Shown one piece after another: positions 1 to 9,034 of a stretch of 64,000 bases of DNA. Position numbers and translations under genes: made by a program. The stretch comes from Constrictibacter sp. MBR-5 (GTDB lineage Bacteria; Pseudomonadota; Alphaproteobacteria; JAJUGE01), in NCBI RefSeq assembly GCF_040549485.1, contig NZ_JBEPTK010000010.1:1-64000 (forward strand), written 5' to 3'. The first letter of the stretch is position 1. Every line of letters begins with the position of its first letter. Under the pieces are notes generated by a model that saw only the letters and a list, made by a program, of their open reading frames with translations, searched no databases and was not told the DNA's origin.

Positions 1-432
1 GGGGGCGCGGGCGTCCCGCCCGCCCGCCCGCACCGCCGGACGCACTGCGGGCGAGACGCCCGCGCCCCCGGCCACCGCGCCCGTCGCCGCGCCCTCGACG
101 GCACGCGGTGTCTCCACATGCACGTGTTCGACGCGAACGGATCGCTCCAGACCCGCAGGCTCGGCCGCCGTGTTCGGGCGCGGCACGACCGGCACCGCCT
201 CCGCCGACCCTCGCACCGGCGTCTCCGCGACCCGCTGCGGCGGGCTCGGCGGCACCGTCTCGCCGGCCGGCTCGGCAGGAGGCAAGGGAGCCGGCGTCTC
301 CTCGACGCCCTCCTCCAGCGCCTCCGGCCCCGCCCACGCGTCGAGCGCAGGCGCCGCCGCCGGCTTGATCGAAGCCGCGACGGGCGCAACGCCGGCGGCG
401 CGGCGGGCGACGTTCAGCAGGAAGTCGCTCAT
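1..432 (-). CDS. eCIS-associated MSDF-type protein (3' end outside window)
   Basis: The frame is open from an ATG at 432 to the window edge (144 codons, no stop). The ATG overlaps the TGA of the baseplate gene (ATGA), so it is translationally coupled to the injection-system operon. The product begins MSDFLLNVARRAAG and then turns into a low-complexity Pro/Ala/Glu/Val-rich linker. Short proteins starting MSDxL and followed by proline-rich stretches are commonly found at this position in contractile injection clusters, next to the T4-type baseplate protein; their function is unknown to me. The C-terminus is not visible, so this is a partial gene call. Confidence 0.6.
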   Translation of the reverse strand, partial: MSDFLLNVARRAAGVAPVAASIKPAAAPALDAWAGPEALEEGVEETPAPLPPAEPAGETVPPSPPQRVAETPVRGSAEAVPVVPRPNTAAEPAGLERSVRVEHVHVETPRAVEGAATGAVAGGAGVSPAVRPAVRAGGRDARAP

Positions 433-1334
433 GTCCTGCCCTCCGCCGAGAGATCGCCGAAGATCAGCGACAGGTAGCGCCGCCGCCGCCCGGCCGACAG
501 CGACAGGATCTCCGCCTCGGCCCAGTGATAGTGCCGCGCGATCAGGTGCACCTCGTCGAAGATCGACCGGCCGCGCGCGGCCAGTTCCGCGACGAGAAAG
601 TCCGCCGTGTCGAACAGGATCTCGAACCAGTGGCCGCAGGCGGGGCAGTCGAGCGACAGGCGAATCTCGGCCTGCGGGTCGCGGCGGCTCATCAGCTCCG
701 GCAGCAGCCGCTCCAGCGCCGGCAGCGCCGTGTCGCGCGGTACCGGCACGCCCTGCGCATCTGCGACCGACACCACGCAGCGGTCGAGCAGCGTGCGGGC
801 CGCCGCCGCGGGGTCGGTGCGGGCGAGTGCCGCGACCGCCTCCTGGTCGGCACCCGCCGGCGCACGGTAGGCGACGCGCCAGTCGGCCCCGGCCTGCGCC
901 ACCTCCGCCACCGCCGTTTCCCCGACCTGCCCGCCCGCCTGCTCCTGCACCGCCTGCTCCTGCACCGAGGGCACCAGCAGGTCGGCCACCTCGAAGCTCA
1001 GGTCCATCGGCTCGCCGCACCCGTCGGCCGGGCAGTTCGCGACGCAGTCGATCCGCGACCCGAACGATACCCGCCGCAGGTGCAGCAGCAGCGCCTCGCG
1101 GTCGCCGACGCTGAGGGCGCGGACATCCGCCGGGGACGGGTCGGCGATGTCGCCGATCCGGCCGACGCAGCGCGCCAGCAGCCCGGTGACGCGCGCCGCC
1201 TTCGACAGGACCGCCGCCTCCTCCAGGAGGAAGAGTTCGTCGGCGCCGGTGACCGGACGGAGTGCGGCGTCGCCGTGCCGCACGCCGTCCCGCCACAGCC
1301 CGTGCGGGAGAGGAACGCTCGACCAGACGGTCAT
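429..1334 (-). CDS. T4-type baseplate protein of an eCIS
   Basis: 301 aa. The N-terminal half contains the sequence TGADELFLLEEA typical of the T4 baseplate protein family found in phage-tail-like injection systems (Pfam T4_baseplate). Two Cys pairs (CVANCPADGC near 118-127 and CPACGHW near 232) look like a split zinc-binding site. The C-terminal DEVHLIARHYHW-AEAEIL helix followed by RRRRYLSLI is also characteristic. It lies 7 bp downstream of the tube gene and overlaps the next gene by 4 bp, so it belongs to the same transcript. It probably helps assemble or connect the baseplate hub. The assignment rests on family resemblance and synteny. Confidence 0.75.
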   Translation of the reverse strand: MTVWSSVPLPHGLWRDGVRHGDAALRPVTGADELFLLEEAAVLSKAARVTGLLARCVGRIGDIADPSPADVRALSVGDREALLLHLRRVSFGSRIDCVANCPADGCGEPMDLSFEVADLLVPSVQEQAVQEQAGGQVGETAVAEVAQAGADWRVAYRAPAGADQEAVAALARTDPAAAARTLLDRCVVSVADAQGVPVPRDTALPALERLLPELMSRRDPQAEIRLSLDCPACGHWFEILFDTADFLVAELAARGRSIFDEVHLIARHYHWAEAEILSLSAGRRRRYLSLIFGDLSAEGRT

Positions 1335-1341
1335 GGCGCGC

Positions 1342-1866
1342 CTATTCGGGGTTGTTGAAGCTCGGCTCGCTCGGCTCGGTCACCGACAGGTCGCGCTCCC
1401 AGCCCTCGTTCTCCAGCTTCAGCGTCTGGATCGCGACGGCGTTGGCATTGGCGTCCATGTCGGGCAGGGCCTGATACTCCGAGACCCAGCAGCGGTAGAT
1501 CTGGTACGCCAGCACCTTCTGGCCGGCCTCGTTGAACACGTCGAGGATCAGGTCCTTGCGGAAGTCGGCGAGCGAGACCTCGGAACCGCCGCCGGCGCCG
1601 AAGTTCCACACCTTATTCGCCCACTGCTCGAAATCGATGTCGTGGGTGACGCCGCGCTCCAGGGTGATCGGCTCGTACTTCGTCCGTCCCGGCGACTTGC
1701 GGCCGGTGGACGGGTCGCCGCCCTCGCGGTGCTCGACCACCTCGGTCGAGCGCTTCAGCGAGGAAACCTTGCTGATGCCCGCGATGTAGCGGCCGTCCCA
1801 TTTCAGGCGGAACTTGAAGTTCTTGTAAGGGTCGAAGCGGCGCGTGTTGACGGTGAACTGGGCCAT
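1342..1866 (-). CDS. Contractile injection system inner tube protein (gp19-like)
   Basis: 174 aa, the usual length of phage tail tube gp19-family proteins (Afp1/Pvc1 type). The N-terminus MAQFTVNTRRFDPYKNFKFR, the segment VSSLKRSTEVVEHREGGD, and the end with SEYQALPDMDANANAVAIQTLKLENEGWERD are hallmark tube features: beta-strands that stack hexameric rings inside the sheath. A very strong ribosome-binding site (GAGGAGG) precedes the ATG at 1866. It lies 13 bp after the sheath gene. Only one tube paralogue is present at this end of the locus; further tube or initiator copies could lie left of the window. Confidence 0.93.
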   Translation of the reverse strand: MAQFTVNTRRFDPYKNFKFRLKWDGRYIAGISKVSSLKRSTEVVEHREGGDPSTGRKSPGRTKYEPITLERGVTHDIDFEQWANKVWNFGAGGGSEVSLADFRKDLILDVFNEAGQKVLAYQIYRCWVSEYQALPDMDANANAVAIQTLKLENEGWERDLSVTEPSEPSFNNPE

Positions 1867-1879
1867 GATCCCGACCTCC

Positions 1880-3883
1880 TCACGTCTCGATCTGGCCGGC
1901 GATCTGCCGGATCTTGATGATCACGAACTCGGCCGGCTTGAGCGGCGCGAAGCCCACCTCGATGTTGACGATGCCGTTGTTGATGTCGTTCTGCGTCGTC
2001 GTCTCGCCGTCGCACTTCACGAAATAGGCGTCGCGCGGGCTGGACCCCTGGAAGGCGCCCTTGCGGAAGAGATCCTGCATGAAGGCGCCCAGGTTCAGCC
2101 TGATCTGTGCCCAGAGCGGTTCGTCGTTCGGCTCGAACACCGCCCATTTCGTGCCGCGATAGAGCGACTCCTCGATGAACAGGGTCGTGCGCCGCACCGG
2201 GATGTATTTCCAGTCCGACGCGATCAGGTCGGCCCCCTCCAGGGTGCGCGCGCCCCAGCAGATGCTGCTGTAGACCGGGAAGGTGCGCAGGCAGTTCACG
2301 CCGACCTGGTTGAGGACGCCGTTCTCCATGTCGGTCAGCAGGTATGCCAGGCTCTGCACGTTGCGCAGCCGCGCATCGGTGCCGGCGGGCGCCTTCCACA
2401 CCCCGCGCTGCGCGTCGGTGCGGGCCCACAGGCCGGCGATCGTGCCGCACGCGGCGAGGCTGCGCGGCCTGTTCTGGTTGGCCGCGTCGGGAATGAGCGT
2501 GCGCGGGAAATACACCGCCGCGTTCGGATGCCGGAGCGATTCGTTGTCGCTGAGCCAGGTCTGCATCTGGTCGAGCGTCGCCACCGTCGCGGGTATGTCG
2601 ACGATCACCATCGCCCGCCGTTCCTCGCAATAGGCCTCGGCCTGGCTGTAGATCGCCCGCATGTCGCCGGCGTTCGTCATGTCGGCCGCTTCCGGAATGC
2701 AGAGGATGTTGAACAGGTCGACATCCTCCAGCGCGAAGATCCCGGTCTTGGCGGCGCGCGTGCCCTGGATGACGCCGGCGGGCAGCGGCAGCGTCCCGTC
2801 GGCGCCGCCGACGGCCGGATACTGCTGCACGTTCGGCACCGCGGTGGCGCCGGCCAGCCGCACGCCCGTGGCGCCCGCACCGGCGAAGGTGATGGTCGTG
2901 GCGGGGGCGAAAGGCCGTGCCGCCCTGCCCGTCCGTACGACGAAGCGGTGGGGGTTGGCCGCCGTGCCCGCACCCAGGAGCTGGACCGTCGCACCGGCGA
3001 GCAGCGGCTTCTGTGCGTCGGGCACCGAGGCGTCGGCCGCCGCCCGGCGGATCGCCTGCTCGACGAAAGCGCGCAGGCCCGCATAGGTCGTCGGCGCCGC
3101 GCCGCCATACTGCAGCGCGCCGTTGACGGTGGGCACGCCGGTGACGGTGACGTTGAACGCGGCCAGATCGGCCGGAATGGCCACGGGCGTCGGCAGCGCG
3201 CCGCCCAGCGTACCCGTCGCCGCCGGCCGGAACGTGTCGACGAACGGCGCCGGCAGCGCGGTGAGGCCCGCCCGGTCGAGCTGCACCAGCCCGGACCCCT
3301 GGTTCACCACCTCGACGGCGTTGTTCGGCGTGTTCGGTGCCATCGTCAGGTTGCGGAAGGTTTCCGTCTGGAGGACCGACGTCCGGTCACCCTCGACGCG
3401 CACCTCCGAGACCGTCAGGTTGAAGAGTGCGGCCGGATTGGTCGTGTCGTAGTCGACCTCGACGCGCAGGAAGTTGCCCCATGCGCCCGGATCGGCGGCA
3501 CTGGCGCCGCGGATCCGGCGGCCGGCGCGCACCCGGACGATCTGATCGCCGGCACCCGCGGGCTGCGATGTCAGCACGACGCTGGCCGCCGCCGCCGCGG
3601 TGCCGCCGCCCGATCCGTCGTGCGCGACGCGGATCACGTGCGCTTCGCCGCCGCCGTTCAGGAAGAACTGCTGGATGGCGTAGCTGGCGGGACTGTCGCG
3701 GTCGATCCCGCCATAGGCGCGCTCGAAATCCGCCATGCTGAAGATGTGCACGGCCTCGTTCTGCAATCCCTTCGGGAAGTTGCCGACGAAGGCGGCGATG
3801 GACGTTGCGACGCCGGTAATCGTGCGCACGCCGCTCGGGATTTCCTCGATGTAAACACCGGGGTAGGTCGGCTTGACAGGCAT
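1880..3883 (-). CDS. Contractile injection system tail sheath protein
   Basis: 667 aa. The start is fixed at ATG 3883 because GAGGAGA lies just upstream and the translation begins with the canonical sheath start MPVKPTYPGVYIEEIPSG. The conserved N-terminal domain (about 1-90, ending GGGEAHVIRV) and the C-terminal sheath domain (about 480-667, with NCLRTFP, IWGART-like ICWGARTLEG, and the final FAPLKPAEFVIIKIRQIAGQ) flank a long Ala/Gly/Thr/Val-rich middle region, about 100-340. That insert makes it longer than minimal Afp sheaths and probably forms a surface domain. The sheath contracts to drive the inner tube into a target. First gene of the operon visible here. Confidence 0.95.
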   Translation of the reverse strand: MPVKPTYPGVYIEEIPSGVRTITGVATSIAAFVGNFPKGLQNEAVHIFSMADFERAYGGIDRDSPASYAIQQFFLNGGGEAHVIRVAHDGSGGGTAAAAASVVLTSQPAGAGDQIVRVRAGRRIRGASAADPGAWGNFLRVEVDYDTTNPAALFNLTVSEVRVEGDRTSVLQTETFRNLTMAPNTPNNAVEVVNQGSGLVQLDRAGLTALPAPFVDTFRPAATGTLGGALPTPVAIPADLAAFNVTVTGVPTVNGALQYGGAAPTTYAGLRAFVEQAIRRAAADASVPDAQKPLLAGATVQLLGAGTAANPHRFVVRTGRAARPFAPATTITFAGAGATGVRLAGATAVPNVQQYPAVGGADGTLPLPAGVIQGTRAAKTGIFALEDVDLFNILCIPEAADMTNAGDMRAIYSQAEAYCEERRAMVIVDIPATVATLDQMQTWLSDNESLRHPNAAVYFPRTLIPDAANQNRPRSLAACGTIAGLWARTDAQRGVWKAPAGTDARLRNVQSLAYLLTDMENGVLNQVGVNCLRTFPVYSSICWGARTLEGADLIASDWKYIPVRRTTLFIEESLYRGTKWAVFEPNDEPLWAQIRLNLGAFMQDLFRKGAFQGSSPRDAYFVKCDGETTTQNDINNGIVNIEVGFAPLKPAEFVIIKIRQIAGQIET

Positions 3884-4316
3884 GGACTCAGTCTCCTCGA
3901 AGAGAAAACCCGCCGCAGGAAAAGGACCGATCTGAAAAAAGCCGCCTTGGTGCCCCGCCGCGGATGCGCGAGGAGCTCTTTCCAAGGGTCGGGATTCGGC
4001 GCGAGGCCGGCCGATGCCAGACCTTCGATTGCAGGGAGCGGAGCGGTCCACGCCCGGACCGCTGCCCCTTCGTCACGATACGCTCGCTCCCCGCGAGTGG
4101 GGTACCGGGTCCTCCGCACGTCATGTGCGTCTCCCGCCGTGCGCGCCGGCTACTAGATCAAGGTTAATCCCCAAATCGTCGCCCGCGCCATTACTTTTTC
4201 ATGTACCGGGATACTTCACGCGACACGTGTAACGTGGATCACTCCGGGGGCCAGATTGTCGCCGCCGTTCCGTAACGGTAACGTGATCCCCGCCCATGCA
4301 GCCGGAGTGCAGCCAG
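3884..4316. promoter_or_regulatory. Divergent intergenic region between eCIS operon and mce
   Basis: 433 bp without a credible gene. The half next to the sheath gene reads as a long leader ending in its GAGGAGA site. The half from about 4150 is less GC-rich and looks like the promoter area. It contains a perfect palindrome ACACGTGT (4223-4230) and the octamer GTAACGTG twice (4229-4236 and 4278-4285), which could be regulator sites for either direction. No known box could be assigned. Confidence 0.4.
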
Positions 4317-4724
4317 ATGAAGATCAAGCGCGTCGAACACATCGCCATCGCCGTCGACGACATGCAGGAGTCCATGCGCATGCTCCAGCACACGCTCGGG
4401 CTGGAGATGGAATACGAGGAGCAGATCGGCGCGACGAAGCTCGCCATGTTCCCGGTCGGCGAGACCTATATCGAACTGCTGCAGGCGGCCGGCCCGGAAT
4501 CCGGTGTCGCGAAGTGGATGAGCGAGAAGGGCCAGAGCCTCTATCACCTCTGCTTCGAGGTCGAGGACATCGACGGCGCCATCGCCGAGCTGAAGGAGAA
4601 GGGCGTCAAGCTGATCGACGAGACGCCGCGCAACGGCCACGGCGGCAGCCGCATCGCCTTCCTCAACCCCGAATCGACCGGCAACATCCTGATCGAGCTG
4701 GCCGAGCTTCCCGCCGGGCATTGA
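4317..4724 (+). CDS. mce: Methylmalonyl-CoA epimerase
   Basis: 135 aa VOC-fold protein that interconverts (R)- and (S)-methylmalonyl-CoA in propionyl-CoA breakdown. The N-terminal VEHIAIAVDDM carries the first metal-binding His. LYHLCFEVEDIDGAIAELKEKGVKLIDE and the terminal GNILIELAE segment (metal-binding Glu) match the family, and the length fits exactly. ATG 4317 is preferred over ATG 4296 because GGAG at 4303-4306 is suitably spaced and the protein then begins MKIKRVEH. It is monocistronic, transcribed away from the injection system, and probably unrelated to it. Confidence 0.93.
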   Translation: MKIKRVEHIAIAVDDMQESMRMLQHTLGLEMEYEEQIGATKLAMFPVGETYIELLQAAGPESGVAKWMSEKGQSLYHLCFEVEDIDGAIAELKEKGVKLIDETPRNGHGGSRIAFLNPESTGNILIELAELPAGH

Positions 4725-4757
4725 CCCCGGCGGCCCCGACCGCGTTACGGGCGGCGT

Positions 4758-5387
4758 TCACCGCCAGGCCCACACCGGCTGCTCCAGTTCCGCGACGCGC
4801 ACCGTCCGCCCGCGCATCGCCGCCTCGCGGAACTGGTAGAGCATGGCGGCGGTCGGCGCGTGCACCTTGTCGCCGCCGATCAGCATGCGCACCACCGGGC
4901 GGTCGCTCTCGGCGATCGTGACGAATTCGGGTGAGCCGGGCTGGTCGAGTTCCGCCAGCGTGATGCGGTGGACCGACGCGACCTCCGCCGGGTTCGGCGT
5001 CAGCGCCGGCGATATCCCGCCCCAGACGACGATGGGGGTGACCGCATAGCCCGACCGCGTCTGATAGTCGTCGAGCGTCGCGAGCACCTCGGCCGAATCC
5101 AGACGCAGGCCGAGTTCCTCGTCGAGTTCGCGCAGCGCCGCCTCGATCTCCGTCTCGCCCTCGTCCTGCCGCCCGCCCGGCAGGGCCCACTGGCCGGAAT
5201 GGTTGCGCAGCCCGCGCGACCGGCGCGTCAGGAGGAACGACAGGCCCTCCGGCTCGACGGTCACCGTGATCGCGACCGCCGCCGGCTTCAGCGCATGCAG
5301 GGGTGGGGCGGCGCGCTCGAACCCCGCGAGCCGCACCGCCAGTTCCGCCCGGATCGCCGCCGCGGCTTCCATATCCATCTCTCTCAT
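4758..5387 (-). CDS. Nudix hydrolase, CoA diphosphatase type
   Basis: 209 aa. It contains a complete Nudix box (GGRQDEGETEIEAALRELDE, then ELGL, about 71-94) with the REXXEE-type metal ligands. The preceding LRNHSGQWALPGG resembles the LRxHxGQxxFPGG signature of the NUDT7/8-like CoA pyrophosphatases, which cleave CoA to phosphopantetheine and 3',5'-ADP. It is also close to general NUDIX enzymes, so the exact substrate is inferred. Several in-frame ATGs (5387, 5378, 5372) are possible starts. It is convergent with mce and lies upstream of the minus-strand MFS gene. Confidence 0.8.
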   Translation of the reverse strand: MREMDMEAAAAIRAELAVRLAGFERAAPPLHALKPAAVAITVTVEPEGLSFLLTRRSRGLRNHSGQWALPGGRQDEGETEIEAALRELDEELGLRLDSAEVLATLDDYQTRSGYAVTPIVVWGGISPALTPNPAEVASVHRITLAELDQPGSPEFVTIAESDRPVVRMLIGGDKVHAPTAAMLYQFREAAMRGRTVRVAELEQPVWAWR

Positions 5388-5396
5388 CGCCTCAAC

Positions 5397-6605
5397 CTAG
5401 CAACCGCGCGACGGCAGGTCAGCCGCCGCCTTTCCCCGAACCGTCAGGTACACCGCCGTGGCGAGCGGCGGCAGTGCGGCCATCGCGAAGCCGGCCGCAT
5501 AGCTGCCCGTCGCGACCAGGAGGCCGCTGAACACCAACGGCAGGACCAGCGCCGCCGCGTCGCCGAACGCCAGTACGCCGCCCGTCATGCCGCCGACGCG
5601 GCCCGGCGGCGCGAGGCGCGCGACCTCGGCGATCAGCACCCCGTGCCAGCTCACCGCCGTACCGCTCAGCATGACGGCGACCGCCATCACCGCGCCGATC
5701 GGCCACGCCGCCGACAGGAACGCCGTCAGGAGGGCGGCACCGCACATCAGCACGCCCAGGATCGCCAGCAGGCGGCGCGCCTCGACGAACCGCCCGGCGA
5801 TCCAGCCCCACATGATGCGGGCGGGCACCGCACCCGCCATCGCCACCGAGAAGACGGTGCCCGCCTCGGCCAGCCCGTAGCCCAGGCCCTCGACGAGGTA
5901 GAGCACCAGGAAGGCCGAGAACACCGACTGCAATCCGACGAAGCTGAACGCCGCCATGCCCAGCATCCGCAGGTCCGCCCGGGCCAGCACGTCGCGCACC
6001 GTCGTCCTGACGTCGAGCAGCGACAGCGGCTGCGCCGGGTTGCGGTCGTCGTCGTAGCGGGCGCGCAGCGCCTGCATCGGCACGCCGACCGCGAGGCAGA
6101 TCGCCGCCATCGCCAGCAGGCTGCCCTGCCAGCCGACGACGACCACCAGGAACGGCGCCAGCACCCCCGACAGCATCAAGCCCAGCGGCACGCCGGTCTG
6201 CTTGATCGAGAAGACGAGCGGCCCCTGGCGCGGCGTCGCGTAGCGGACGAGCAGGTGCGAACTGGACGGGGTCGAGACCGCGGAGCCCAGTCCCACCGCC
6301 AGCGCCCCGACGGCGAACAGCGGCAGCAGCCCGCTGGCCGCCGCCGCCAGCCCCAGGGCCAGCGCCGTCATCCCGACCTGCGTCATCCGGATCGCGCCGT
6401 AGCGCAGGATGAAGCCGCTGCAGCCCAGGGTGGTCAGCAGCCCGGCGACCGCCGCCGTGCCGACGAACAGGCCGACGAAGGCCGGGTCGACGCCCAGGTC
6501 GCCGACGATGGCGGGCGCGATGATCGGCACCGTCGCCCGGCCCATCGTGGCGCAGGCCTGCTGGAGGAACATCGCCGTCAGGGCGACGATCAGGGCTTTC
6601 GATAT
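5397..6605 (-). CDS. MFS transporter with apparent ATA start
   Basis: 402 aa if it begins at the ATA codon at 6605, which sits 7 bp after AGGAG, itself overlapping the end of the upstream MFS gene. No ATG, GTG or TTG occurs in frame near the membrane-segment start; the first ATG (about 6568) would cut into the first helix. The hydrophobic pattern is that of a 12-helix major facilitator, with ACATMGRATVPIIAPAIVGDLGV at the first loop and a CxxG-like GxxLxxRxG region. It resembles uncharacterised drug/metabolite MFS carriers. The substrate is unknown. Second of two adjacent MFS genes after a dehydrogenase. Confidence 0.75.
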   Translation of the reverse strand: MSKALIVALTAMFLQQACATMGRATVPIIAPAIVGDLGVDPAFVGLFVGTAAVAGLLTTLGCSGFILRYGAIRMTQVGMTALALGLAAAASGLLPLFAVGALAVGLGSAVSTPSSSHLLVRYATPRQGPLVFSIKQTGVPLGLMLSGVLAPFLVVVVGWQGSLLAMAAICLAVGVPMQALRARYDDDRNPAQPLSLLDVRTTVRDVLARADLRMLGMAAFSFVGLQSVFSAFLVLYLVEGLGYGLAEAGTVFSVAMAGAVPARIMWGWIAGRFVEARRLLAILGVLMCGAALLTAFLSAAWPIGAVMAVAVMLSGTAVSWHGVLIAEVARLAPPGRVGGMTGGVLAFGDAAALVLPLVFSGLLVATGSYAAGFAMAALPPLATAVYLTVRGKAAADLPSRGC

Positions 6606-6615
6606 GGCCGGGCTC

Positions 6616-7821
6616 CTATGCCGGGTCGTCGCTGGCGGCGTATCGCCCCGGCGACGAGAGGGCCGCCAGGAGCGCACCGGCCGCCAGCGCCGCCGTGCCC
6701 AGCACGAACAGAAGCGTATAGGAGTGCGTCGCGGCGAACAGCAGCGAGCAGCCATAGGCACCGCCCGCCTGGGTGACGGCGAAGGCGCTCGTCATCCAGC
6801 CCCAGACCTGCCGGTGATGCGCCACGCCGACCCGCTCCAGCACCCACCCCGAGCACAGCGTCGTCGTTCCGGAGATCAGCGCGCCGACGATCAGCGACGA
6901 CGCCGAAAGCGCCACCGCCGACGTCGACACCAGCGGCAGCGCCACCCCGCCGCCCTTCACCGCCATGGCCAGGATGTAGCTCCGCCCGAATCCGATGCGC
7001 TCGGCGAGCAGCCCCATCAGGAACGGCCCGACGGCTGCGCCGAAGCCGAACAGGATCCAGTAGCCGCCGCCCACCTCCAGCCCCTGGCCGAGACCGCGCG
7101 CGATATAGTCCACCCAGAACACGGTGTGCGGCACGAAGCCCGCGGCATCGAGGCCGTAGGAGGCGAGCAGCAGCGCCAGCGGCAGCCCGACCCGCGCGCC
7201 CGCCGGTGCCTGTCCGGCCGGCGGCGGCACGTCGCGCGGCAGCGCCCGCCACGCGTAGAGCGTCAGCAGCGCGGCGACCAGCGCCAGCGCCAGCCATACG
7301 ACCGTCAGTCCCTGGCGCGCCAGCATCGGCACGATGGTGCCCGCCGCGGCGATGCCGGTGCCGACGCCGGTGAAGACGATGCCGGTCGTCCGGCCGCGCA
7401 GCGCCGGCGGCACCCCGGCCAGCACGGTCGGCGCCGCCAGCACCATGAGGACGCCGCCGGTGACGCCGGCCAGCAGCCGCCAGAACAGGTACCAGCCGAA
7501 CCCCAGCGGCCAGGCGCAGGCGGCGAGGCTGGCCACCGTCGCCAGCATCGCCCACTGCATGGCGCGCGTGCCGCCCACCGCCATCGCGGCCCGCCGCGCG
7601 CCGAGTGCGCCCAGCAGGTAGCCCGCGAGGTTCGCCGCCGCCAGATAGACCGCCTCGGCCGGCGCGAACCACCCCGCGGCGATCAGCGCCGGGATCAGCG
7701 GCGTGTAGGCGAAGCGCGCGATGCCGTTGCCGATCAGCGTCGCCGACAAGCCCGCCAGGGCCGCCGGCAGGATGCTGCGGCCGCTCGGTTCGCCTGCAGG
7801 GGGCGTCGTAGGGGTCGTCAC
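6616..7821 (-). CDS. YbfB/YjiJ-family MFS transporter
   Basis: 401 aa. It starts at GTG 7821, 8 bp after the dehydrogenase stop. The N-terminus GNGIARFAYTPLIPALIAAGW is the diagnostic start of the YbfB/YjiJ family, followed by repeated membrane helices and the motif FTGVGTGIAAAGTIVPML. The family is predicted to move small organic solutes or drugs; no substrate is assigned. Tight spacing suggests a three-gene unit: zinc dehydrogenase, this carrier, and the second MFS carrier, perhaps uptake and oxidation of one alcohol-type substrate (inference). Confidence 0.85.
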   Translation of the reverse strand: MTTPTTPPAGEPSGRSILPAALAGLSATLIGNGIARFAYTPLIPALIAAGWFAPAEAVYLAAANLAGYLLGALGARRAAMAVGGTRAMQWAMLATVASLAACAWPLGFGWYLFWRLLAGVTGGVLMVLAAPTVLAGVPPALRGRTTGIVFTGVGTGIAAAGTIVPMLARQGLTVVWLALALVAALLTLYAWRALPRDVPPPAGQAPAGARVGLPLALLLASYGLDAAGFVPHTVFWVDYIARGLGQGLEVGGGYWILFGFGAAVGPFLMGLLAERIGFGRSYILAMAVKGGGVALPLVSTSAVALSASSLIVGALISGTTTLCSGWVLERVGVAHHRQVWGWMTSAFAVTQAGGAYGCSLLFAATHSYTLLFVLGTAALAAGALLAALSSPGRYAASDDPA

Positions 7822-7829
7822 CGGACCGC

Positions 7830-8876
7830 TCAGAACAGGAAGACGCCCTTGCCCGTCGTCTGCGTGTCGAAGCGCCGATAGGCCTCGTCGGCCTGGTCCA
7901 GGTTCCAGCGATCGGTGAACAGCTTCTCGACCGGTATCTTGCGGTCGGCGACGAAGCGCGCGCACTCGGCCTGGCCGACGTTGGAGAAGGTCCAGGACCC
8001 GATCAGCGTGATCTGCCGGCGCAGCAGGTCGGGGCTGACGTCGAGCGTCACCTGCCCACCCTCGCCGACATAGCAGGCCGTCCCCCAGGAGCGCGTGGCG
8101 CGCACCGCCGCCGCGCGCGCTTCGGCCGAGGAGGAACAGTCGAGCGTCTTGTGCGCGCCCTCGCCGTGCGTCAGCTCGCGGATCGCCGCCACGGCGTCGT
8201 CCTTGCCCGGATCGATCGTCACGTCGGCGCCGAACGCCTTCGCCATCGCCAGCCGCTCGGCCGAGATGTCGAGCGCGATCACGCGCGCGCCCATGGCGAC
8301 CGCGAGCTGCGTCGCCGACAGGCCGACCGGCCCCTGGCCGAAGATTGCGATCGTCTGGTCGCCGCGCAGGTCGAGCCGCTGCAGCGCGCCATAGGCCGTG
8401 CCGGTGCCGCAGGAGATCGCGGCCCCCACCTCGAACGACAGTTCCTCGGGCAGCGGCACCAGCGTCGACACCGCGACCTTCATATAGTCGGCGTGCGCGC
8501 CGTGCCCGCCCGAGCCGTAGACGATCGTCCCGTCCAGGCACATCTGCGCCCAGCCGGCGCGGCAGTGCTTGCAGCCGCCGCAGCCTTCGTAATGGTGGTC
8601 CATGACGCGGTCGCCGATGCGCGCCTCGCGCTCGGTGACGCCGCTGCCGACCGCCACCACCACGCCGCAGGGCTCGTGCCCGGCGATGATCGGGCCGTCG
8701 GCGCGCTTCGCCGTGGCCCCGGCATATCCCCCCGGCGGCGGGCGGTAGTATTTCAGGTCCGTCCCGCACATGCCCGACGCCTTGATCGCCAGCACGACCT
8801 CGCGCGGGCCCGGCGTCGGGTCCGGAAAGTCCATGACCTCGACCTGCCGATCACCCTTGAACACGACTCCACGCAT
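7830..8876 (-). CDS. Zinc-dependent alcohol dehydrogenase (MDR family)
   Basis: 348 aa, the normal medium-chain dehydrogenase length. Catalytic zinc ligands are recognisable in ASGMCGTDLKYY and AGHEPCG (GHE motif). The structural-zinc loop CGGCKHCRAGWAQMC is complete at about 97-111. The Rossmann segment reads IFGQGPVGLSATQLAVAMGARVIALD, ending in Asp, which favours NAD over NADP. The substrate is unknown. Neighbours downstream are two MFS carriers. ATG 8876 has GGAGG-like sequence (in AGGAGGGGTCCCCC) just upstream. Confidence 0.9.
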   Translation of the reverse strand: MRGVVFKGDRQVEVMDFPDPTPGPREVVLAIKASGMCGTDLKYYRPPPGGYAGATAKRADGPIIAGHEPCGVVVAVGSGVTEREARIGDRVMDHHYEGCGGCKHCRAGWAQMCLDGTIVYGSGGHGAHADYMKVAVSTLVPLPEELSFEVGAAISCGTGTAYGALQRLDLRGDQTIAIFGQGPVGLSATQLAVAMGARVIALDISAERLAMAKAFGADVTIDPGKDDAVAAIRELTHGEGAHKTLDCSSSAEARAAAVRATRSWGTACYVGEGGQVTLDVSPDLLRRQITLIGSWTFSNVGQAECARFVADRKIPVEKLFTDRWNLDQADEAYRRFDTQTTGKGVFLF

Positions 8877-9034
8877 GGGGGACCCCTCCTGAACCTCTCG
8901 CTCGGGCCAGCATAGCCCAGGCCGGCGGCGCCCCGATACGCACCCCCGCCCGGCCGATCTGCGCGAGGAAATGCCGCGGCCCCGGCTTGCGGCATCCCGC
9001 TTGCCGGACGCCCGGCGCCTGCTAGAGTGACCGC

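Noticed and set aside
1844-4156. 770-aa plus-strand frame across the sheath gene
   Set aside because: Antisense of a well-supported sheath gene; no recognisable domain and Arg/Ala-rich shadow composition.
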